Positions 31,046 through 42,657 of a stretch of 64,000 nucleotides of DNA are shown piece after piece; within the stretch, counting starts at the first letter, position 1, and each line of letters begins with the position of its first letter. Source of the DNA: Dillenia suffruticosa (Eukaryota > Streptophyta > Magnoliopsida > Dilleniales > Dilleniaceae); NCBI GenBank assembly GCA_033439265.1, contig JAVTVX010000021.1, positions 16,767,001-16,831,000 on the forward strand. The letters run 5' to 3'. The position numbers and the translations under genes were made by a program. The notes below the pieces were generated by a model that did not search any database, was not told where the DNA came from, and saw nothing but the letters and a program-made list of their open reading frames with translations.

Positions 31046-31731
31046 GTATGTTCCATTGAGACACCACTATAATATGTCTCATCAGCTTATCAATAGGAGA
31101 GTCTGCAAGGTGAGTGTTGAGATCATGTTTTCGACAAGCATTAGGCTTATCCATAACCATCTGTAACAATTTGGAAAATGTTCCATCCGTCTGGTTTTGG
31201 TTTTTTTTTAGGTTGTCCAACTCAGTTTCTACAAGATTGATGTCTAAAGAAAATTTGGCATATGATGATTAGTTACTGACAAGTTTTATATTGAAATGGA
31301 ATGTTTCAGAAACGGAGAATGTTAGTGTTGAGACATTTTTATACATTAGAAATTATAGCATCAACACAAAATATCATTTTTATTAAAGTTTTATAAGGAT
31401 GGGTATAATTAAGAGAATTTGAACAAGAGGAAGAACAATAAGAAGTAGAATGAAGAAAAAGAAAAAATAAGGTATACACCAAATTGATTTCTTCCATTAG
31501 AATCACTTAAAATAAACGAAATGGAATGCAACAATGTACAACAGCAAAAAAAAAACATTAGACCATATGGTATACATGCTCCAAAACATGAGGACCTTTC
31601 AAACCACACACCCCCCCCCCCGGGGACCCAAGAAGTCTATATTGAATTATTTTTGTCACACTGAGCAGCCTTAAGGAACCTTTTTATGAAAACATGTCTA
31701 TATTGAATTATGTGCACAAGAAAAGGGGTAA
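31046..31731. other. Gap between MRL1 remnant and NPH3 gene
   Basis: AT-rich DNA where the missing 3' part of the MRL1 gene should lie; none of it is seen. A short run of C followed by G occurs at 31611-31625. The end nearest 31732 should be the 3' UTR of the minus-strand NPH3 gene. Confidence 0.45.
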
Positions 31732-34074
31732 TTAAGAGATGGAGAATCTTCGTCTTCTGGGCTTGGAGAAATCGACGGCAGGGTCATCATTGATATTAGA
31801 GGTGTCCTTTGATCCATGCTTAAAGGGATTCAATTTGCCCAGTGTCTTGGACACTGATGAGAAGAATGTCTTCCTTGAACCCGAAGCAGGACCTGGGATG
31901 CTAGGACCTGCTCCCCTTTTAGCAGATGATTGGGTTTTCTGCATCTCTTCTGTGTACATCTTCATCTTCAACAATTCGGTTCGCAGTGCCTCATTTTCTT
32001 TAACAAGGGAAGCATCCGCCTGTAATTGTTTCCTTGTGGTGACGGTGTCTGGTTGTTGGGTGTGGCCGTGGTCGTCCATGCCGCTCCTTAACCTCAGCTG
32101 ATCATAGTAAAGGGCGTGAAGAACGATTTGAACAGGCAAACGCTTGTTTTGAGATGCATGAAGCCGTGCCTCAAAAGAGAGTTTGAGGGGATCCATCACG
32201 CTGCACACCTTCTCCCTTTCAATTTCGTCCAATTCTGGATGAGCCTACAATTTTAATCATCGATCAAATAGTGTAAACTCTTCCCATTTAATAGGTAGTT
32301 TTTAAAGAAAAAATAAAACAAAGATAACTTTTCAAATAAAAATTAAATTCTTTATTTGAGAACCCACTCAAAAGTAAAGCATTAGTTTTTTTCTTAAAAA
32401 AAAAGGGTACCTTCAAATAGATGTCAATGGCGCGATATAGATCATCATCGACCTTACGAGCAGTCTTAGGGATAAGATTAGCTATGCCATTAAACTTGGA
32501 GATGCTGAGCTCTCCATAACTGGCGATCTTGCTCAGATAAGCATCCACCGTCTTTGCAACCCTCTGCATTGCAGTCGAGCTCACTTCTCTGAAATCCCCA
32601 CTGTTGAAAACCCCTATGCTCTTCTCCTTCTCCACAAAGAAGGAGATAATCCTCCTCACGCTCTCCAGATCAAACAGCCTCTCTCCGTCATAGCTGAACG
32701 AAACCACCAGCATTTCATCCACCGTCACGTGCTCCAGTATCCCTGCTACCCTTTTCTCCAGCTCTGTCTTGCACGTGCTTCCCGCCTTGAGGAATATTGC
32801 GCACCGCAGCAGACAGCATAGGAAATTGATCGGAAAAGCCGCTTTCTCTGCTGGCAAGATGCCTACTATTGACTCCAGCAGCTCTTTCTGCTTGCTTCTC
32901 ACGTCGGAATCCACTTGGTCCAGTGATTTCACCCCATTTCCCGAGTGATTGCGCACCAGATCTCTCAATGATCTCTCCGTATAAGTGACCAGACCACGTG
33001 CAAGAGTTGCTGTTTTGGCTCCTCGCGCTTTCATTGCGGTTATGACTCTCTGGAAGGATTTTATGTCCAAGATTGTCAGCTCCTCCGTCCACCAATTAGG
33101 TAGCGATCGGCTTGGAAAATTTGCCTCGTTACACGCCTATCCAGTTCAGATACTTAATTAGCTAACAATAAGAGAACAGGATTTCATTTTCTTGATTTTG
33201 CAAAACAATCGTTTTGGCGATGTCTCGAATTCATGACCTCCGACTGTGGTGCCAGCTCGCGGAGTGACTATTTATTCCAAAAACTTAAAAACTTATCAAA
33301 GGAAGCATTATTTACTATTTCGTGTTCAACACACTAACTCCGTATCAAATTGAATTGAGTAGTTAGTCAGTACCTTGACAGCGGCAACATCAACACAACG
33401 TTGGACAATGTCGAGGTCCTGGGCGATGGGGGGAAAGTCTTCGCAGGATTTGAGGACGACAACGGCACCGGAGAGGCTGGTGAGTGCAACTTGGTTGAGG
33501 AAGTCATCGGTGCGGCCAGCCAGGTTGCCTTCGCAGTATTTGTCCGTCATCTGCAGGTACTCCGCAGCACAGCGAAGAGCAGCAACGTTGTGGACAGTGA
33601 TTTCAAAGTTAACTCCATAGCAGAACTTGGCTGCCTTTTCGAAGATCTCCGGCCCTCCAGGTAAGTCGGAGAGATCCATTCTGGCTAGATCGGGCTCTTT
33701 GGACTCTATGATCAGCTTTCTTATGTAATTGCTCTTGGCCACCAGCATGAACTACATACAGCAGGTTACCCCCCATAAGAGTTAGACCCGTGTATGATTT
33801 CCCCCATATATATATTTACATATATATAAAAGAACATAATGATATACCTTGTGAAGGGAAAAATTAGCTTCCCCGACCTCAACCACAACATCAGTAGGAA
33901 TTTCTTGAGAGAAAACCCTGTCAAAATTTTTGTTTATATTTAGAAAACTTGTTGGTTTGATGAGAATATAGGTAGAGATCTTTAGTTTAGTTAACGTAAA
34001 TTAATTTACCACTGGCCGGTTCTCTCCATGCCAAGGGAAAGCCTGCTGCTACTCTTCATAGAGGGGGTAGCCAT
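31732..34074 (-). CDS. BTB/POZ-NPH3 family protein (SR1IP1/At5g67385-like)
   Basis: NPH3-family proteins act as substrate adaptors of CUL3 ubiquitin ligases or as plasma-membrane scaffolds for phototropin and auxin signalling. Five exons, from the start: 34074-34010, 33917-33848, 33751-33374, 33136-32411 and 32244-31732, all with canonical splice sites and correct phase, giving 583 residues. The start reads MATPSMKSSSRLSLGMERTG. A BTB/POZ domain follows (IPTDVVVEVGEANFSLHK, FMLVAKSNYIRKLI; about residues 29-130). Then comes the NPH3 domain beginning ACNEANFPSRSLPNWWTEEL and running through LYRAIDIYLKAHPELDEIER. A coiled-coil region follows (LVKENEALRTELLKMKMYTEEM), then a Ser/Lys-rich linker and a basic tail ending RRRRFSIS. 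The wording most resembles At5g67385, from memory. No damage is seen. Confidence 0.95.
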
Positions 34075-37000
34075 ATCTATCTTTCCCGTCTCCCCTCTTT
34101 CTGTGCTCTACAAGAAAGGTCGACACACAACAATAGAGATATGTGATATATCTTTTTCAGATTACAAGCAATAAAAATGTTAAAAAGATATCTCCTAGCC
34201 TTTTGGACGTACCTTTTTTTTCTCTGACTACTTGAAGTACTTCAAATATCCCGGGTTTGGTTTTCGTTTTTTAGTTACTTGTGGCTATTGTAGTAATACT
34301 CGCATGAGATCCCAATGTTAACCGGTTAATTTGGAGAATGTTGAGCGTTTGGAACTGAGTGAAACATAATTCGATAACCAACCAGTAAATCCTAAGAGGA
34401 TGGTTTTGATGCAAATTCGTATGGATTTCTCTTCATGATTTATTTCATTATTTCATGTCGCAAAATATTTTTCAATCTTTATGAAGCTTATGACCATTTT
34501 GCTCACCATAATGTTTTCATCTCTCTTCCTCTTTTTCACAGGGTGTGAAGGCCCTTTTTTGTGAGTACAAAGCGGGTGCAAGTTTTTGTTATATGGTATT
34601 TCCAAATAAGGAATAAAACGCAAAAAGGATGATCCATCGATAAGTGAAAAATTGGGGGTGGGGGGGAGCCACAAGATGCCTTTGGATACGGTGGTGCCAC
34701 GCCATATTGTCAAACACTGACTGACACGGCCCTTTCAATTCAATTCCGCCGGGCATAAATCAAGCCAAAATACATTACGCTGTCGCCCCCAAGTATTGGC
34801 ATGATCTACCAGATAACAAAGGTGGGCTACCACGGGAATCCTAATCTATCTCCTACTCAGCAAATCCTCGTTGTAATAAATAAATAGATGAATTTTATTT
34901 ATTTGAAAATAAATTTTTTATTTGTTATTCTCCTCTGAGCATTATTTCTCATTCACTAATAATTAGTGTTTTTTTTTTTTTGGCGGGGGCCCGGGGGGGG
35001 GGTTTTACCTCCAAATTTTGGAAATTGCAGTAATATTTATTATTACAACATGGTATGATTTCTGAATCCGTCGTTGCAGCTAGCTTTCTCCCCCTTCTCC
35101 CCTCCAATCTAATCCGGAACACCTCGATTGCTCTTACATTATTCCATCTCAAAACTCTAATTACCTTTTAGCAGTGACTCAAATACTATCAGAAATTTAG
35201 TTTCTGAAAGTACTATTAATTAGAATAAATAAAAATAAAGAAGGACCACAATTAATATGATCATTTAGTATTAGACACAGCCAGTGGGTGGAGTTTGGAT
35301 TACCTTCAGCTGTACAATTTTGACCATCCAAACACGTTTACAAAGAAGTGCGTGCATGAATAAAGGGGAGGGGATCACAAATTCAATATCAAGGCACAGG
35401 CACCCGCACCCGCTTCTTCCAATGATTTTCACCATTATTCAACCTTTGACTCTAGAGAGGGTCACAAATTGCACTTTTTTTTGGGTATAAAAATTCATCT
35501 AAATAGATTTAACAATTTCTAATTACGGGACCTCAAGAACTACTCTTTCCCATCGAGGCACTTTCTTTATGTGCGCCCTCGAACCGACTATTTGGGCTTC
35601 AAACTCTTTTTTTCCCCATTTCTTTTGCTGCTTAGGAGTAACTCATGATATATGTATAGTGATAGGTTTTTATCTCAAGATGAGTAAGGATAGAGAGTTT
35701 TAACTCTTGAATATTCCGCAAATTCATAAATTCATATTATCGGAAAAGTAAACTATATAGAGGTAAATGGGTAAATACTATAAATTAAAAAAAAAAAAAA
35801 AAACATTCTACAAAATTTTAAAAAAATTTTATATTATTTGTTAAAATGTTGCTAAAATATTTTTAAATTTATACATATTAATTTTCTCTTTTACTAAAAT
35901 TTTGGGGAATTTTTAAACCACCCCACCCCCCCTCTTTCCCCTCGCCCCTGCTTGGACAGGAAGCCAAACCGATGATTTTCCGGGGCAACGATTGGGCAGG
36001 ACCAACATATGCAGACATTATTTGGATGTATTCAGCAGGTCCATCTCTCCCGACTGGCTCAATACTAATGCCAAATTCGAATCTACGAAGCTGGTGGTTG
36101 CCGTGGACTGAGGGCCTTTCCTCGTTCCCCCACCTAAAGTCACACTCATCCCTCTCGTGTGTCCCTTTCTTCCTCAAATTGTATATTAGGAATGGAAGCA
36201 CTATCACCCCCAAAATAGGATTTCTCTGTTCATCCGTTCCTCTTTCGGGGCCCGGAGGGTGGGGGTCGTCTAGGGGTGTATTCGAGCCAAGTGAATCCTG
36301 AGTATCTTTATACTCGAATTTAAACTCGATTCTTTTTATCCGACTCGAACTTGATGAGTAATAAATAATAAGATTCGAAATCAACTAACTGTATAACAAA
36401 CTGTTTGAATTCAACTCGAAAACTCGATTATTTTATAATATGTTAATATATTTTATTTAATTTAATTTTTTATATTATAATCATATATAAATATATATAA
36501 TATATATTAATATATGTAATCGAGTTACTAATCGAGTTTTCAAATCTAAAATTCTAGTATTTGAATTCGAATTCGATTCGATTCATGATAAACTTGATTT
36601 GAATTCGGTCAAATTCGAATCAAGTCAAGCCGTTAATCAAGCGACTCATGAGTTGTTCGACTCATGTAATAGCCCCAGGGTCGTCCATTCCCGCCCTTTT
36701 GCTCTGCGAGTTCTCTTGTTGCCATGGAAAGGTTCTATCACCCCCAGAATAATAAAAAATGCACGAAATGGCCAACGAGAGGAGGAAAAGTCACGAAGGA
36801 CACAAATTGGGGGGACCCGGAGGGTGGGGGTCGTCCATTCCAGCTCTTTTGCTCTGCGAGTTCTCTTGTTGCCATTGAAAAGTTCTATCAACCCCAAAAT
36901 AATAAAAAATGCACGAAGGGGCCCACGAGAGGAAGAAAAGTCACGAAGGACACAAGTTGGGGGCCCCGGCAACAGGAGCAGCTCAAACATGAAACCTTGA

Positions 37001-37192
37001 AGAAATTGGGCCGCTTTGTCAGGTTAGTTTAGTTTCAATTCAACATGACCTGGCCCAAATGGATTGGATAGTGGATAGTGATAGTGGCCCAAGTCTTGGG
37101 TTGGGTAACATTTACACTCAATTTTTTAAATTTTATCCAACCTAAACAGTTGATGGACGGGGGACTTTTAAGGAATTTGACTGAGAGAGAGA
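34075..37192. other. Intergenic with low-complexity and old repeats
   Basis: NPH3 upstream DNA followed by AT-rich DNA with G runs (about 34657-34665 and 34982-35003). From about 36296 to 36660 it repeats motifs of the type ACTCGAATTT/GACTCGAACTTG/AATTCGAATC on both strands, as in short plant dispersed repeats. It also holds the 150-base tandem duplication listed separately. No coding gene recognised. Confidence 0.5.
36681..36975. repeat. Two-copy tandem duplication, period 150 bases
   Basis: Copies start at 36681 and 36831, each opening TCGTCCATTCC and containing TTTTGCTCTGCGAGTTCTC, then AATAATAAAAAATGCACGAA and AAAAGTCACGAAGGACACAA. The two copies differ at scattered single bases. A related GGCCCGGAGGGTGGGGGTCG block appears once more at about 36248-36267. 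Confidence 0.9.
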
Positions 37193-37197
37193 GAGAG

Positions 37198-38631
37198 TGA
37201 TAGAGCTTAAATAAGTGTAATATTTGCTATTGATTTTGTATTAATTTTGAATAAATATTATAATATTACACTAATATTTATATTTTGTGACATTTGATTT
37301 AGGAGGAGACTTATTTTGGAAAATGAAGAAAAATGAGCTAAATTGAAGCAATTTTGTAAAGTATGGAAATTGGACAGCAATACTCTTTCATTAGCACGTG
37401 GGCATGTGGATTTCAAGAGGCAAGCAAGAGATTTTGAAGATTTATTGCAGTAAAAATTTCCTTTCCTAGTTACACATTCAAGAGGAAATTGGGATGGAAT
37501 TGAAGATATTGAAGAATTTTATTTCATTCCTAATATTTAGGAAAAGAAATTTTTAAAGATGTAAATTTGTTAGATATTATGTTTTAAAAATTTTACTTTT
37601 TACTTTTTACTTTCTTTTTATTTAGTAGTTATTAGGATTAAAAATATTTACTTTTTACAAATAGGAAAAATCCTATGTTCTTTAGGGTTTCTACTCCTAT
37701 ATATATAGGAGTATTCCATACTTTTTGGAAGAGAACCTTGGAGGAGGCAGCCGGACAGCCCCTTGGGGGCAACACTATTCACGTCTACAGTAGCAGCCTT
37801 CAGCCGGGAGAGAAACTCTTTGTTCTTTTTTTCATTTCTTAGGAGCAATAAATCATTTTTTATGAGTTTTCTTTTTATTATGTTTTGTCTTTAATTTATT
37901 TTTCTAGTCAAAGGATTATTGAACCCTTGATGAATGATGATTGTACTTGATATTTGTGGGTATTTATTTAATCTCTATACTTAGTGTTTATGATTGTTTT
38001 GGGATTGTTAAATAGAGGCCTATGTTTAATAGCCCTAGAATAGTCTACAACCATTTAAAAATAGCAAGATTTGTGTATTTTTAATGGAGTGGTAATTGAC
38101 ATAATTTTATGGCCTCGCAAGCGGTAGAATTTATGTCAAGAGATTAGGTAATCTAATTTAAATAAATCCAGGTTGGAATTTACTGATTAGAATTGAGTCT
38201 TTCTAGATCTTAATGCTGTCGGAACATTAAATCCAACGAGGGTCTCTTGGGTTGTCTTTCGATTAGGGAAGTAATTAACGATGGTATCTTACGATGGTAT
38301 CTTGATTACCGAAGAAGTACGGAGAGATTGGTCGCTTCGTGGTACTTAGCGGTTATAACCAATTTATTCACATAATATCGAATAATTTTTGTATCAATGA
38401 TCAAAAGATGGAAATAACTCATTTGGCTAGATTTTCTCTCATTGATATCCATTCTTTTAATTGGCATTATTTAGTTGTTTTATTTTAGTTAATTTATTTA
38501 TTTTTGTTAGATTTAGATCATCTCTCAAACCCCCCATATTTTCATTATAAATCTACCGTTCCCTGTGGATTCGACCCTGCTCACCTTAGTGAAGTAGGTA
38601 ATTTTATTTTTGGTTGTTTGACGACACACCA
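37198..38631. mobile_element. Solo LTR of an LTR retrotransposon (fossil)
   Basis: A 1434-base segment opens TGATAGAGC and closes CGACACACCA, and is flanked by the 5-bp direct repeat GAGAG (37193-37197 and 38632-38636). Near its 3' end is CCCTGTGGATTCGACCCTG, a sequence I recall from plant LTR elements. There is no internal coding region and no second LTR, so it is best read as a solo LTR left by recombination. The GAGAG duplication falls in a GA-rich tract, so the duplication is less diagnostic than usual. It sits at the 5' border of the PPR pseudogene. Confidence 0.7.
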
Positions 38632-38955
38632 GAGAGTGAGAAACGAATAGGAGTATCAGAGCTCTTTCTGCTGATGCCGGGAAGCTTCAGATTCATGGAG
38701 GACATTTTAATAGGACAATGGGAATGATAAGGACGAGAGACAGGAGCAAGAATGGGAAACCCTTGCAGGGGAACGTTTCTGAGCATCGAAGCCATTTAAT
38801 CTGTGCAGGCCCTCATGCGCTCCTTCTTCTCCAACTCCAACAATCACGATCTTGATGCTGTCTTGTCTTGCGATTTCAGATGCTTAGTGAAGCGCGATAT
38901 GATTGCCGTCCTCTCCGAGCTCCTCCGCCAAAACTACTGCTTCCTTGCTCTCAAG

Positions 38956-40044
38956 GTTGGTTCTTCTTCGGCTGCTGGATTCTCTTTCACCTCTTAATTT
39001 CCTTTGCAAAATTGAACCAAACCCAATTGTATGGTATGTATAATGGTTTCTTTCCCTCATCGATGCCATTATCAACCTTCTAGGACTGCTACTCACTCAC
39101 TAGTTGTGTTGTGCCAATGACTTTTCCCAATGAGAGAGATTGAGAGAGAGACAGAGAGAGAGAGACAGAGAGGGTTTAGGAGTCATGAGGTAGATTTCGT
39201 GGCATAATTTGAAACCTTCCCATCAGAGAGCCCATTTACTGCTGAGCTGTGTTTCTCGATTTCACACATGCATCCCCAACACCTCCTATCTCATTTGTTA
39301 GGAAACGAATTTTAAAGTGTTGGGGCAATATGATACTAGAAGGCTAAAGGGATGTTCTTAAAATCAAATCAATTTTTCTCCTAGGAAAGGGATGCAAGGC
39401 CAATCGGCACACAACCGTGAGGTCCTCCTTCTGCTGTGAAAGTCCGGTTTGAGCCATCATGTGTGGTATCTAATTGGACCGTACGGGTTTTCAAAAATAA
39501 TAAAATATAAAACCATATGTGATATTAGTGGCACTTGGAGAAATTGTCTGCAAGCCTTTTGCACTCTTTAGTGCTTATGTTTCATCTCTGCTAGAAGCTT
39601 GTAAAGAAAATTAGTCTTCTCACATGGTCACATTCTAAATTTCTTGGAGTATAAGTTGGTTTCTTTTATAATGGAATACTTGGTATCTTACCATATCCAC
39701 TGTTCCTTTCATTAAAAAGGTTTGGAGGATATGACAACACTATGAGGCTAACTTATGGATGACAACTTCCCTTTGCAACAATTAATCAGATATGAGCATA
39801 TAGAAAAGTTCCCCTGATTGGCTTGTGTAAGTGCCAAGGTGCGTACCTTTCTCTGTGGGGTAAATAGCATCATTAAAATATAACATGAGCACTGTGGGCA
39901 TCTATCCATATGTTAATTCTTCTAATTCCTTGTAAACTCCTTTTTCTTTTTTGGGGTAGGCATGTGATATTGGATGTGCTCATTGTCTTTTCCTTGTAAA
40001 TTCTCAGTTTGTTTTTAGTTTACCAAGTCTATTAGGATTCTCTC
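38956..40044. other. Remnant intron of the PPR pseudogene
   Basis: AT-rich non-coding DNA following the GT donor at 38956, with a short GA-repeat stretch at about 39133-39170. No gene recognised. Confidence 0.45.
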
Positions 40045-42231
40045 TGTAACACCCCTACCCCAGGGTGCTACCAGTGTGAAGGTATCGACGGACTGCTGAA
40101 TCGGTTAACACCATCATCAGCCTAACTAGACATCTTAAAATATAAACAAATAATATAATGAATAGCAAAAAAAAAATAAATACTTTATAAAATAAAAGTT
40201 TGACTAAATTAATTGATAGAATAAGTCGAATTTTCTCAAATTTCAGATCAATATAACTAAATTAATAAAACAAAATATCAAACTAAATAAATTGGTTCAA
40301 ATTACAAATTTTTTCAAAATAAACGAAATATGAAAGAAGATATTCTAAAAGTCAAATACTCGTATGCAAGTATTCTAACCTCCATGGAACTCTAAACTCC
40401 ATCCCACCTGAACTCAACATCGACCGGATGAACGATCAAAAAAGAGTGTAAATTGTGAACTATTCCTCACCTGGGAAATGTAAGAAAATGACGTGAGATA
40501 AAAAGGTCTTAGTGAGTGTAACTAGACTCACAACGGGACTTATGTTCAAATACACAAAAATCCGTATAAAATTAGTAATAAAAAATCCATGTATGAGAGT
40601 TCATATAAAAAATAGGGCCTATGGGATTCAATAAAAATAAATATTTCAAAATTCACGCTAGTTCGCATTCAAAACACAAAACAATCATATTATGTAACAG
40701 GCTCGGGATCGGTCTAGGGCATAACAAAAGCCATCGGCCAGCAATGATATCAAAAAAATAATGTCTTCCTCTACCTCTAGGTGTTAAGGTATTATATGCT
40801 ATATACATGTAGGTAGACCTACATCTAGATTCTTCATAATATCCAAATTTAAATCATAAAACCATTTGTACAACCAAAAGATTCCGAACTCATACTCCAA
40901 AATAATACAACAGTCCCAAATAAGATCATATGCAATATGTCACCCATGAGGTCAATATATATCAAAACAGATATATTTCAAGATTCTACGTGATTATAAA
41001 AATAAAAAGATCGGATACTATCCCGTATACAACTAACAATTATCATCATAGTTTTCAAAACATACATATACATAAATAAATAAATTATGGACCAAATCTT
41101 ATTAACATGAATAGTAAATAAAAGAGATTGAAAATGACTGATTAAAATTGTTGTTTTATTTATTATTCATATGTTAACGTGATTTGGTGCAAGATTTATT
41201 TATTTGTATGCATGTTTTGAAAACTATGATAATGATTGCCAGTTATATATAGGATAATACTCGATTTTTTTATGATCATGTGAAATTTTGAAATTTATCG
41301 ACTTTGATATATATTGTGCTTGTGGGTGACATATTGCATATGCTATGTTTTTGTTTGAGAGTGTTGTATTATCTGAGAGTATGAGTTAAAAATCTTTTGG
41401 TTGTACGGATGGTTTTATAGTTTGGATTTAGATATTGTGGAGGACCTAAACGCAGGTCTGCTTACTCGCATATAGCATGTAATGCCTTGACATCTAGATA
41501 TAGCATGTAATGCCTTGACATCTAGAGGTAGAGGGAAGACATTATTTTTTTCGAGATCATTGATGGCTGATGGCTTTTGGTATGCTTTGGATCGACCCGA
41601 ACCTGTTACATAATGCGATGTGTTTTGTATTTTGAATGTGAATTGGCATGAATTTTGAAATGTTTATTTTTATTGAAACTCATGGATCGTATTTTTTATT
41701 ACTGATTTATACGAATTTTAGTGCATTTGAAAATAAATCCCATTGTGAGCCTATTAACGCTCACTGAGATCTTTTTGTCTCACGTTATTTTCTCGTGTTT
41801 CCTAGATGAGGATTAGTTCACAGTTTACACTCTTTTTCGATCGTTCATCCGGTCGACATTGAGCTCAAGTGGGATGGAGTTTGGATCTCCATGGAGATTA
41901 TGATATTTACATGCGAATATTTGGTTTTTAGAATATTTTCTCTCATATTTCGTTAATTTTGGAAAAGTTTATAATTTGAACTAATTTATTCAGTTTGATA
42001 ATTTATTTTATTAATTTAGCTACATTAACAAGAAATTTGAGAAAACTCGACTTATTCTATTCATTTAATTTGGTCAAACTTTTATTTTATAAAATATTCT
42101 TTTCTTTTCGCTGTTCATTATATTATTTGTTTATATTCTAAGGTATCTAGTTAGACTGGAGATGGTGTTGGTCAGCTCAGTAACCCGCCAATGCCTTCAC
42201 GCCAGTAACACCTTGTGGTAGGGTTGTTTCA
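40045..42231. mobile_element. 2.2 kb palindromic LTR-type insertion with 5-bp target duplication (fossil)
   Basis: The left arm (40045 to about 41125) and right arm (about 41150-42231) are inverted copies of each other, separated by a loop of only about 25 bases centred near 41138. Left-end TGTAACACCCCTACC matches the reverse complement of the right end, TGAAACAACCCTACC. Internal pairs include GAACGATC (40430) with GATCGTTC (41839), and CCAAATCTTATTAACATGAA (about 41093) with its partner near 41172. By eye, identity is about 80-85 percent. The element starts TG, ends CA and is flanked by CTCTC on both sides (40040-40044 and 42232-42236), as expected for integrase-type insertion. No coding region was found. 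It may be two opposed LTR-like units or an unusual foldback element. Confidence 0.85.
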
Positions 42232-42657
42232 CTCTCATCATGTCATTGGCTGATAAAGGTTTTCGAAGAATTATGGAAGGAGTGGTATAAGCCTCATGAT
42301 TCCTTGTATGTAGACATATTGAAACATTGGTTAGCAATGGCTTTTCTAAAGAGGTTGAACAACTTTTCATGTATTTGAGAACAGAGAGTATGATAGAGCC
42401 TGGCAATGAGGGCTTTAATACTCTTAGTAAAAATTTTGATAGGTTTTGACCTTACTGGGCTTGCAATAAAGTGCTTTTACTTTATGAAAGAATTAGAATG
42501 TGAACCAGATAAGTCATCATTTATGCTGTTCGTGAATGGGTTGGAATCAAAGGGAGAAACAGGTCTGTCAACTACTTTGAGGCAGGAAGCTAAGAAAATT
42601 TTTGGTGAATTTATAGGCTTTATGGACCTGAAGGAGATGAGTGTTGCCGATAGCTGA

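Larger units (their letters stand above)
38645..42657 (+). pseudogene. Decayed THA8-like PPR gene, interrupted by a palindromic insertion
   Basis: Small PPR proteins of the THA8 / At3g46870 / At1g62350 type act in organelle RNA splicing. The first part (38700-38955) reads MIRTRDRSKNGKPLQ, then after a frame change RGTFLSIEAI, a TAA stop where the family has Gln, then VQALMRSFFSNSNN and LVKRDMIAVLSELLRQNYCF up to ALK and a GT donor at 38956. The second part (about 42255-42657) reads WYKPHDSLYVDILKH, frame change, VSNGFSKEVEQLFMYLRTES, frame change, LVKILIGFDLTGLAIKCFYF and FMLFVNGLESKGETGLS, ending at TGA 42655-42657. The two halves are adjacent in the family protein. With a premature stop and at least three frame changes it cannot make the normal protein. 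A solo LTR abuts the 5' end, and a 2.2 kb insertion sits just before the second part. Confidence 0.82.

Noticed and set aside
38604-38795. Minus-strand 63-codon frame with a transit-peptide-like start (MASMLRNVPLQG)
   Set aside because: The plus strand of the same bases reads as the basic N-terminal part of the THA8-like PPR protein, so the minus frame is a shadow. It also runs only a few codons into the solo LTR.
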